Source of the DNA: Leptolyngbyaceae cyanobacterium JSC-12
GTDB taxonomy: Bacteria; Cyanobacteriota; Cyanobacteriia; Leptolyngbyales; Leptolyngbyaceae
NCBI GenBank assembly: GCA_000309945.1
Contig: CM001633.1
Coordinates: forward strand, 3,622,199 to 3,686,198
Direction: 5' to 3'
DNA: 64,000 nucleotides
Shown: positions 57,860 through 64,000 of the stretch, in pieces
Position numbering within the stretch: the first letter of the stretch is position 1
Layout: each line of letters opens with the position of its first letter
The notes under the pieces: generated by a model
Told to the model about the DNA's origin: nothing
The model's database searches: none
Seen by the model: only the letters and a program-made list of their open reading frames with translations
Position numbers and translations under genes: made by a program

Positions 57860-58288
57860 ATGGAATCAACTCTCTTTCATTTGTCATTTCCAGTCGGCAA
57901 TATTCCTGAAACCAAAGCATTTTATGCAACGGGGTTAGGATGCCAAGTGGGACGTGAGAATGCCACCTCCGTCATCCTAAACTTGTATGGTCATCAACTC
58001 GTTGCTCATGTTACGGACGAACCGTTACAACCCCAACGAGGAATTTATCCTCGTCATTTTGGGCTAGTGTTTACGGCGGAAGCAGACTGGGAGTCTCTTT
58101 TGTTACGGGCAGACCGTCATCAGCTACGCTTCTACCAGCAAGCAAAACGTCGATTCCCAGGGTCACCATTGGAACATCGTACATTTTTCTTAGAAGACCC
58201 CTTCCATAATTTGTTGGAATTTAAGTACTACGTAACTCCAACAGCGATTTTTGGTGAGCAAGCATTCGTCCAGATTGGTGACTCGTAA
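57860..58288 (+). CDS. VOC (glyoxalase/dioxygenase fold) family protein
   Basis: A 142-residue single-domain protein with paired beta-alpha-beta modules: FHLSFPVGNIPETKAFYATGL (residues 6-26, an extended family start; given as its ends FHLSFPVGN and FYATGL), GRENATSVILNL and the end FFLEDPFHNLLEFKYY. Metal ligands are probably His8 and the Glu in LLEFKY. Such proteins include glyoxalases and dioxygenase-like enzymes of unknown substrate. Divergent from the DUF92 gene. Confidence 0.87.
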   Translation: MESTLFHLSFPVGNIPETKAFYATGLGCQVGRENATSVILNLYGHQLVAHVTDEPLQPQRGIYPRHFGLVFTAEADWESLLLRADRHQLRFYQQAKRRFPGSPLEHRTFFLEDPFHNLLEFKYYVTPTAIFGEQAFVQIGDS

Positions 58289-58760
58289 GCAAGACTCCGT
58301 TACTACAGCGGTTTGAGCCAGGTATGGCTAATGAATAGCCTTTTAGGAGAGGAATTTAAGGTGAGGGTCTATGCTAGCGGTAGAGTACGAGTTTCCAGCG
58401 CTTTGATAAAAACTGTCCGAAGTATTGATCAGATAAGTCTGAGAGAAGTATTGACCAGATAAGTCTGAGAAATGTTCACTAGTCGTTATAGTTAAAAAAC
58501 TTCCTTAATTCGTGGTTCCAAGTCTTACAGTGTTATAGGGTAAATTTTCGTAAAGAAATATAGATTAATCTTGCTTGGGTTCCCTGTAAACTCTCATAAT
58601 CGGTGACGTAGTGATCAACTTGCGATCGCCTGAAAGTCTTTGCCCGAAGCGACCACATGAGGACCATACAATCCGTGTTGGTGCGTAATGGATGGCATTA
58701 TTCAAGCTTTTCGAGTAACTCGCCTAGCAGCGTTAGCACACCCTTCAGGAGTAATTAATA
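58289..58760. promoter_or_regulatory. Upstream region of the probable apcG
   Basis: About 470 bases with no coding sequence of its own. It contains the 26-bp tandem repeat (58421-58472) and a HIP1-like site. The apcG promoter should lie downstream of the repeat, within about 250 bases of ATG 58761. AGGAG sits 9 bases before that ATG. Confidence 0.5.
58421..58472. repeat. 26-bp tandem duplication upstream of apcG
   Basis: Two copies without spacing (58421-58446, 58447-58472) differ at two positions. The core agataagtctgag occurs in both. It lies about 290 bases before the apcG start and could be a pair of operator sites. Confidence 0.85.
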
Positions 58761-59279
58761 ATGAGCGGTCTTTTCAATTTCATCAAAAGTCTATTTTCTG
58801 GAATTTTCGGGTTTATCGGCGGCTTGTTTGGTGGCAAAAAAGAGTCTACAGAAGCAGCCCCCAAACCAGTTAAAAAAAGCAACGGCTTCTTTCTTGAATT
58901 GGATGAAGCAGCAAGTGCCAGTGCGTCACAGCCTGCAACTGAGGTTGAAGCAGCCAGCACCGAGCAACCAGTGACCGTTTCTCAAGAAGCACTAGCTGAA
59001 ACGGCTCAACCAAAGGTGGCATCTGCGAAAAAATCCACTCGCAAAGAGAAATTGGCAGCATTAGCAGCAGGTGACAAGCCTGCCTCAAATTCTAATGTAG
59101 CTTCTGCAGCGGCTCCTCAACCTGCACCAGTAGTCGCAGCGGTTGCGACAGTAGAACCAGAAACTACATTTGCAACGAAGTATTTAATTCCTGCTAATAA
59201 TGGTGGGCGTCGCCGTCCCGGTGCCAATATGTCTTCTTATTTGGATATGGCACGCAAGATGAATGTGAATGTCGGCTAA
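58761..59279 (+). CDS. apcG: Probable phycobilisome linker ApcG
   Basis: A 172-residue protein in three parts. The N-terminus (MSGLFNFIKSLFSGIFGFIG, then GLFGGKK) is a hydrophobic, amphipathic segment with basic residues, suited to membrane contact. The middle is a disordered Ala/Glu/Pro-rich linker. The C-terminus, after RRRPGANM, has SSYLDMARKM, which matches FLDMAR and FLSMAS in two CpcG linkers here. ApcG in Synechocystis has a core-binding C-terminus and an N-terminus that contacts photosystem II. The layout and neighbours fit; family assignment is from memory and pattern. AGGAG precedes ATG. Confidence 0.68.
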   Translation: MSGLFNFIKSLFSGIFGFIGGLFGGKKESTEAAPKPVKKSNGFFLELDEAASASASQPATEVEAASTEQPVTVSQEALAETAQPKVASAKKSTRKEKLAALAAGDKPASNSNVASAAAPQPAPVVAAVATVEPETTFATKYLIPANNGGRRRPGANMSSYLDMARKMNVNVG

Positions 59280-59295
59280 TTTCTCCTCAACCAAA

Positions 59296-59461
59296 CTACC
59301 TGTGGGAGCATGTCAGTTTTGCAAGTCTCTGCATTTGCCCTCATCCCCCAACCCCTTCTCCCAAGTTTGGGAGAAGGGGAGTCGAAGCTTCAAGTCCCTC
59401 TCCCAAGCTTGGGAGAGGGATTTAGGGTGAGGGCGCAAAGGTGACATGCTCCCCTACCTGT
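59296..59461. mobile_element. MITE with 8-bp target duplication
   Basis: A 150-bp element (59304-59453) bounded by perfect 12-bp inverted repeats gggagcatgtca and tgacatgctccc. Exact direct repeats ctacctgt (59296-59303 and 59454-59461) flank it and look like a target-site duplication. Inside are inverted gccctca/tgagggc and two nested hairpins, around cccaagtttggg and cccaagcttggg. There is no coding capacity, so it must have been moved by a transposase elsewhere. It lies 16 bases after the apcG stop, before that gene's terminator. Confidence 0.85.
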
Positions 59462-59502
59462 CAAATGTATTGACCCATTCAAATTTATTTGAATTGACTT
59501 AC

Positions 59503-59532
59503 AGAGATGCTATTGATCAGCATCTCTTTTTG
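59503..59532 (+). terminator. Rho-independent terminator of the apcG transcript
   Basis: Arms agagatgct (59503-59511) and agcatctct (59519-59527) pair perfectly around a 7-base loop, followed by T residues. The MITE lies between the apcG stop and this terminator and would be transcribed in the 3' end of the mRNA. Confidence 0.8.
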
Positions 59533-59720
59533 TTGTTGATAAAACGTTGATAAAATCCGCTGTTGCTCCAAATTAAAGAGAAGAGAGAGCCTTTCGCTTG
59601 AACTTGTTTATACACAGTTGAAATTGCTTCGATAAATGAGTCAATGAGTTGTCCTGAGCAGCGCTCACTGACAATCATACGGGCGCTTTTCAGCCATATG
59701 GGTGATTTTCAGCGCGCCAA

Positions 59721-59768
59721 ATGTTTTCTAAATGGTTCTGCTTGATGTTTTCTAAATGGTTCTGCTTG
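59721..59768. repeat. Perfect 24-bp tandem duplication
   Basis: Two identical 24-bp units (59721-59744, 59745-59768), both containing aaatggttctgcttg. They lie between the convergent ends of apcG and cpcG4. Just upstream is a shorter echo, cttttcagcc/gattttcagcg. The rest of 59533-59795 holds nothing I recognise. Confidence 0.9.
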
Positions 59769-59795
59769 ATGAACTTTTTTGTAAGGGTTTGAGAT

Positions 59796-59876
59796 CATAA
59801 AAAACATAAAAATACTGGGTTTGACTACTGTTTGCAAACAACCTGCGATCGCTTAACAAACAGCAACCAGACCCAG
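59796..59876 (-). terminator. Probable terminator of the cpcG operon
   Basis: Arms ctgggt (59815-59820) and acccag (59871-59876), with an inner ctgtttg/caaacag pair, form an interrupted hairpin with a HIP1 site in the loop. On the minus strand a T-rich run (complement of 59797-59814) follows. It is about 70 bases past the cpcG4 stop. Confidence 0.5.
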
Positions 59877-59944
59877 CAACAGGTGAATAGTGATCAGAAA
59901 ATTTTTGATTCTTTATTTTCCAGTCCCTATTTCCTATTCGCCAA

Positions 59945-60703
59945 TTAACGACGACGGGGAACTTTGTTCAGATAGTCAATCTCGGCAGCGCGTATCCCTT
60001 GAGCATAATTGCCCTTGGGCGCGATCGAAGCTGCAACAGATGCAAACCGACGAGGATCGCCCTCTGGAAGTTGCCGTTCCTGAAACTTCTTGGTGTAAAA
60101 CTTCTCAACTGTGAAGCGCCAATCGTACTTGGTGGTGCCATAGCTATCGCGGTAAGCTTCCTCACCATAACGGGGAGTCACCAAGTTGAAAGGACGACCT
60201 TCCATACGCTTCCGCTGATAAGGCACCGTGAAGTCTCCAAACGCTTCGGTATACTCGTCACTATCCAACAGAGCATCAACAAAACCATAGAAGCCTTTGG
60301 TCGCAATCACAATTGACCAAGCAATCTCTTCATCTTGATTGTAAGAATCTCGACCCAGGAAACGCTTGAGACAAACCTGTACTAAACGATAGTTGCTGTT
60401 GACTTCGACAACCGTGCGATAGAACCGTTCAGACTTTGCCAGTTCACGAATAAAATCTCGCACAGTAATCGAGCGATTTTTTAAGCGAGTTTCCAGTGTA
60501 ATTTGGCGATTAAATTTAAGTGTTTCATGTTCGCTAAATATCTGACGATATGCCGCAAACACCAGTGCTTGAAAATCAGTATCGGAAGAGAGATCTTCTA
60601 ACCGATAGATGTAAGGCGTATCCTCATTCAAGTCAGCAGGTCCAAAGCTACGAACTCGATGATTCTGAGTAGTTGGTTTGTAAGCAAGCAACGGCAAAGC
60701 CAT
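59945..60703 (-). CDS. cpcG4: Phycobilisome rod-core linker CpcG4
   Basis: A 252-residue linker. The N-terminal Pfam PBS-linker domain (about 10-190) has [58 protein letters not shown] and [20 protein letters not shown]. The C-terminal tail has [11 protein letters not shown] at the position of the F-x-x-M motif of CpcG1/2, but with Val for Met. It ends Arg-rich (KVPRRR). It attaches phycocyanin rods to the allophycocyanin core; the divergent tail may alter core binding. Last of four tandem copies, 159 bases after cpcL. Confidence 0.92.
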   Translation of the reverse strand: MALPLLAYKPTTQNHRVRSFGPADLNEDTPYIYRLEDLSSDTDFQALVFAAYRQIFSEHETLKFNRQITLETRLKNRSITVRDFIRELAKSERFYRTVVEVNSNYRLVQVCLKRFLGRDSYNQDEEIAWSIVIATKGFYGFVDALLDSDEYTEAFGDFTVPYQRKRMEGRPFNLVTPRYGEEAYRDSYGTTKYDWRFTVEKFYTKKFQERQLPEGDPRRFASVAASIAPKGNYAQGIRAAEIDYLNKVPRRR

Positions 60704-60862
60704 GCCAGAGTCTCCCTAGAATGTGACTAAAGAAAAACGTTGAATCGCAACTGTTAGAAATCTAGTATCTAGATTCAGATCTAACAACAAGTCTGTAAAA
60801 GTTGGCTGAAAATGCCCTGTTTCATTATCCCGCGAAAGGGCACGAAACAGTAAGTTTTCAAC

Positions 60863-61606
60863 CTATCCTGCTCGATTTGCTGCCATGGAAATTGCCAGCA
60901 AAATCACTAGCAACCCTGCACCGACAATAGATAACCCGGCAACCGACGCCCATTGCGATCGCTGCACAAATTTGTCCCACGTAAAAAGCTCAAACTGTTC
61001 AAACATTGGTTTGAACCGGGCAACAGGGATGTAGGAATCAGCCCTTGGTAGTTTATCGCGATAGTCTGCACCATAGCGAGGCGTGAAACTGTAAGGGCGT
61101 TCCGTTAGTCGTTTGCGTTGGTAGGGTACTGTATCATCACCAAACCAACGATGATATTCCTCACTGTCAATTAGTGCATCTACAAATTTTTCCCAACCCA
61201 ATGTGGCAATTTGCACCGACCAGGCAATTTTTTCCTCCTCGTTGTAGGGCGATCGTCCAAGCAGTCGCTTAAAACATATCTCCACCAGCCGATAGTTGTT
61301 ATTTGATGCTACAACTAGTTCATAAAATCGCTTAGATTTTGCCAATCCCTTAATGAAATCCCGCACTGAAATAACGTGACTTCTAAGTTGAGTCTCTAGC
61401 GTAATTTGACGATTAAATTGAAGAATTTCTTGCTCGTTGAATACCTGGCGATAAGCCGCCCAAATCAACTCATCCACCTCAGTACCCGACTTAGCATTCT
61501 CCAATCGATAGATGAACGCTGTATCTTCATTCAGATCTGCAAAACCAAAACTAGAAACTCGTTGGTCTTGGGTTGTTGGGACGTATTCAAGCAGCGGTAA
61601 TGCCAT
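60863..61606 (-). CDS. cpcL: Phycobilisome rod linker CpcL (membrane-anchored CpcG)
   Basis: A 247-residue linker with the same PBS-linker domain ([51 protein letters not shown]). Its C-terminus ends with a hydrophobic segment, [20 protein letters not shown] (residues about 222-241), followed by AANRAG. This tail is the mark of CpcL (CpcG2 of Synechocystis, CpcG3 of Anabaena), which ties core-less phycocyanin rods to the thylakoid and photosystem I. It is third of four copies after cpcF, the same place as in Anabaena 7120. Confidence 0.94.
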   Translation of the reverse strand: MALPLLEYVPTTQDQRVSSFGFADLNEDTAFIYRLENAKSGTEVDELIWAAYRQVFNEQEILQFNRQITLETQLRSHVISVRDFIKGLAKSKRFYELVVASNNNYRLVEICFKRLLGRSPYNEEEKIAWSVQIATLGWEKFVDALIDSEEYHRWFGDDTVPYQRKRLTERPYSFTPRYGADYRDKLPRADSYIPVARFKPMFEQFELFTWDKFVQRSQWASVAGLSIVGAGLLVILLAISMAANRAG

Positions 61607-61850
61607 GCTAAATCTCTCCTTAGTCAGGGTTTAGAAAGCTAGCTCCGCGAGTCTATGAACTGAGTCCTGCCAAAATCAAAAAGCCAGCTTTCAAGCAATT
61701 AAAAAAGAATTAGTAGGGGCAATTAACAGGGGCAAGTAAAATCTCTTCCAAATGTTTGATCATCAAGTTTGATCATCAGATGTTCTGTGAGATGAGTCTC
61801 TTGCTCATTTAAGTCCACAAGACACTCACCCCACAAACGATGAAACATTG

Positions 61851-62594
61851 CTAGCGGACTGGAAAGCTCGATGTCGTGTTAATCGACACAGGAATTCCCG
61901 CTGGTGCGGAAGCACGAGTTGTATCGGGAATTTTGATATTTTCGGTCTTCACGCTGATAGTTTGAGCAGGAGTAATTTTCACTGATCGCGCCATATCCAG
62001 GAAATTGCGAATATCGCCCCATTTGTATCGCGACTCTTCCAACTTGTCACGCCAGTAAGCCCCATAGCGAGGGGTCACCAGGTTAAACGGACGATCCTTA
62101 AAGCGACGACGTTGGTAAGGAACAGTGTTTTCACCAAAGGCTTGCAGATACTCATCACTATCTAGCAATGTATCTACAAACTTCTCCCACCCCAATGTGG
62201 CAATCTTGATCGACCAGGCGAGTTCTTCATCCTTACTGTAAGGAGCGCGACCCAACAGGCGCTTTAAGCTCAACTCCACAATTCGATAATTGGAGTTGGT
62301 TTCGATTACCAACTTACGAAAGGTTTCGGATTTTGCCAGCCCACGGACAAAGTCACGAACGGTAATTGCCCGATTGCGCAACTGCGACTCCAGATTTGAC
62401 TGGCGACTACTTTTGAGAATGACGTGTTCACTAAAGACTTGACGATAGGCTGCCCAAATCAGTTCTTCAACATCACTGAGATCAGCACAATCTTCCAGGC
62501 GATAGATGTAAGGGGTATCTTCACCTGGAACTTCATAACCAGGAACACGCTGATTTTGAGAACTGGGACTATATGCCAGGAGGGGAATTGACAT
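61851..62594 (-). CDS. cpcG2: Phycobilisome rod-core linker CpcG2
   Basis: A 247-residue rod-core linker with the PBS-linker domain ([63 protein letters not shown]). The tail has [13 protein letters not shown] from Phe198, the F-x-x-M core-binding type motif, and IKIPDTTR, which echoes IKVPDMAR in CpcG1. The end is Pro/Ser/Thr-rich. It binds phycocyanin rods to the allophycocyanin core. 48 bases after cpcG1, so surely co-transcribed. Confidence 0.94.
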   Translation of the reverse strand: MSIPLLAYSPSSQNQRVPGYEVPGEDTPYIYRLEDCADLSDVEELIWAAYRQVFSEHVILKSSRQSNLESQLRNRAITVRDFVRGLAKSETFRKLVIETNSNYRIVELSLKRLLGRAPYSKDEELAWSIKIATLGWEKFVDTLLDSDEYLQAFGENTVPYQRRRFKDRPFNLVTPRYGAYWRDKLEESRYKWGDIRNFLDMARSVKITPAQTISVKTENIKIPDTTRASAPAGIPVSINTTSSFPVR

Positions 62595-62642
62595 AGCGGT
62601 TTGATAAGTGGATGAACAATTGACGGAAACGAGATTGCGCGA

Positions 62643-63473
62643 TTAAACTCTGGGAGCAACGGGAATATAACGATAGGGCAATGCTGTAGCAACGGGTTTG
62701 ACAGTTGGCTTACTATCCTCACGCGCCATATCAGGCACTTTGATCGCGCTAGAAGTAGACCGGGCAACGTGACGCTGAGTTTCTAATTGAGGGGTGAGCA
62801 TCCCGCTTGCCATCGACAAAAACTGAGAAGGAATTGCTTGCCGAATCACCTTTTTGTCAAGTGCACCACTTTGATACGTGCGGACTTGATAGTACGAGCG
62901 AGTCATTCCAAGCTGGAAGAGGCGACCTCGCCAATATTCGCCGTAGCGAGGGTTGACCAGGTTAAAGGGACGACCTTCCATGCGGCGGCGCTGATAGGGA
63001 ACGATATCATCACCAAAGTTTTGCTGATATTCGTTGCTGTCCACGATCGCGTCGATGAAGCCATGCAAACCACGAGTTGCAATCACAATAGATTGAGCAA
63101 TTTGTTCATCTCTACCGTAACTGGCGCGACCCAGGAACCGCTTAAGAATAAGATCCACCAGACGATAATTCGAGTTGGTGTCAGCCACTTCTCGGCGAAA
63201 CACATCTGATTTACCCAAGCCCCGAACAAAATCGCGCACTGAAATTGCACGATTCCGCAGTTGAGATTCTAAAAATGGCTGACGATAATTTTCTAGAATC
63301 AAGTGCTCACTAAAGATCTGGCGATAGGCTGCCCAAATTAGTTCACTGACATCCGTTTCAGATACAGCATCCCGGAGGCGATAAATCTGAGGATCATCTT
63401 CGTCAGGAACTTCAAATCCCGCAACACGCTGATTCTGAGTCTTGAGGCTAGTTTCGAGGAGAGGAATCGGCAT
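62643..63473 (-). CDS. cpcG1: Phycobilisome rod-core linker CpcG1
   Basis: A 276-residue rod-core linker, the longest of the four. PBS-linker domain: [75 protein letters not shown]. The tail has QFLSMASGMLTP from Phe218 (core-binding type motif) and later IKVPDMARED. First cpcG after cpcF, as in the known cpcBACDEFG operon. It joins rods to the core. The gap to cpcF is 109 bases, and an internal promoter is possible. Confidence 0.94.
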   Translation of the reverse strand: MPIPLLETSLKTQNQRVAGFEVPDEDDPQIYRLRDAVSETDVSELIWAAYRQIFSEHLILENYRQPFLESQLRNRAISVRDFVRGLGKSDVFRREVADTNSNYRLVDLILKRFLGRASYGRDEQIAQSIVIATRGLHGFIDAIVDSNEYQQNFGDDIVPYQRRRMEGRPFNLVNPRYGEYWRGRLFQLGMTRSYYQVRTYQSGALDKKVIRQAIPSQFLSMASGMLTPQLETQRHVARSTSSAIKVPDMAREDSKPTVKPVATALPYRYIPVAPRV

Positions 63474-63582
63474 AGTGGTTTTTCTAGAGAAAGGACTAAA
63501 GAGAAGTTTGGATTAAACCGCATCCACGTCTAGACCTGTAGTTTCTCTGAGGGAAAACTTCGGGTCTCTCGCTAAACGTGGT

Positions 63583-64000
63583 TTAACAACAGACTGGGAA
63601 AGGGGGGCTGCTCACTGCAGACAGACGATCTCGGGCTAATTTGGCGCGTGCCTGGGTCACTGGATCCCTGTCAGATTGCTCTATCTGGCATAAGCGATCG
63701 CTCACAGCTTGCCGAGTGCGCCACTCAATCGCAGATTCACCCAGGGCTTGTAAACCTACTACGGCTGCGTACCGAATTGCCCAATCAGGATCTGCCGATA
63801 CATCCAACAAAACATTCAGCACCTCAGTTTGAGCCTGTGTACGCTGCTGCATCGGCAGTGCTTGCCACTGGAGATTACCCAAACCCTTGATAGCTGCCCG
63901 TCGAACACTTGGGGCAAAATCAGTCGCAGCGGCAGAGAGCAATACTGATAAAGCACGGGGATCGGCGATCGCTGCCAGCACCCGGATTGCATATGCCCGC
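63583..64000 (-). CDS. cpcF: Phycocyanobilin lyase subunit CpcF (partial, C-terminal part)
   Basis: The frame runs into the right edge of the window, so only the last 138 residues are present. HEAT-like helices show RAYAIRVLAAIADPRALSVL, FAPSVRRAAIKGLGNLQW, and WAIRYAAVVGLQALG, the pattern of CpcF, which with CpcE attaches phycocyanobilin to the alpha subunit of phycocyanin. The end is Ser/Pro-rich (SAVSSPPFPVCC). The gene order cpcF-cpcG supports this over CpcE or NblB. Confidence 0.88.
   Translation of the reverse strand, partial: RAYAIRVLAAIADPRALSVLLSAAATDFAPSVRRAAIKGLGNLQWQALPMQQRTQAQTEVLNVLLDVSADPDWAIRYAAVVGLQALGESAIEWRTRQAVSDRLCQIEQSDRDPVTQARAKLARDRLSAVSSPPFPVCC

Noticed and set aside
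58688-58873. A 61-codon frame starting 73 bases before apcG
   Set aside because: It overlaps apcG out of frame, lacks a ribosome site and shows no pattern, while apcG has AGGAG.
59337-59434. Short direct and inverted repeats that could suggest a CRISPR-like array
   Set aside because: They are the nested hairpins of one MITE, with no regular spacers.
1-64000. tRNA or rRNA genes
   Set aside because: No cloverleaf with a GGTTCRA-type T-arm was found in the gaps; hits of that kind lie inside conserved coding regions.

Overview
The window is chromosomal DNA from a filamentous, phycobilisome-bearing, pilus-motile cyanobacterium, probably a Leptolyngbya/Oscillatoriales-like lineage. The evidence is the very frequent HIP1 palindrome gcgatcgc, a cpcF-cpcG cluster with four rod-core linkers, petL, a cyanobacterial-type RNase E, NblB, the FTR variable chain, and a hormogonium-type (Hmp/Pil) chemosensory operon next to hmpF. 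I see no tRNA, rRNA, CRISPR array, prophage or intact transposase.

Layout. 0-7 kb: an AP2-like protein, the tiny petL gene, aroB, a GAF-histidine kinase, era, pfkA and a surE remnant. 7-18 kb: RNase J, dapA and asd run leftward and tig, clpP and clpX run rightward from one divergent promoter region; an alpha/beta hydrolase and pheA follow. 18-30 kb: DUF1997, rnhB, rne, a B12-binding/radical SAM protein, a rhodanese, a hydroxylase-rhodanese fusion, then LON-domain, stomatin and NfeD genes. 30-32 kb: a zinc-ribbon PP2C phosphatase and the ferredoxin-thioredoxin reductase variable chain. 32-46 kb: a leftward chemosensory operon (PATAN-REC, CheY, CheW, MCP, CheA-hybrid, plus a 74-residue protein) and divergent hmpF. 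46-56 kb: ccsA-KGK-tilS, DUF3352, cofH, pilT with a KaiB-like gene, a phosphoribosyltransferase and a GPH transporter. 56-64 kb: a phycobilisome region with nblB, a VTE6-like membrane protein, a VOC protein, a probable apcG, four tandem linkers (cpcG4, cpcL, cpcG2, cpcG1) and the end of cpcF.

How the genes work together. The 32-46 kb block and pilT (52-54 kb) together give signal input, kinase, response regulators and retraction motor for type IV pilus motility. The 56-64 kb block concerns building, anchoring and degrading the phycobilisome antenna. The 19-25 kb block is RNA processing and the 7-16 kb block is RNA decay, lysine precursor synthesis and protein quality control.

Most unusual points: (i) a 150-bp MITE with perfect 12-bp terminal inverted repeats and an exact 8-bp target duplication, between the probable apcG and its terminator; (ii) a short F/Y-L-x-M-A motif shared by the probable ApcG and two CpcG linkers, with a transmembrane segment in its place in CpcL; (iii) very long acidic, motif-repeating linkers in both the CheA and MCP of the chemosensory operon; (iv) a fatty-acid-hydroxylase/rhodanese fusion beside a rhodanese with an altered active-site loop; (v) a two-part KaiB-like protein downstream of pilT; (vi) a surE remnant and a 31-codon petL that automated gene calling would easily miss.
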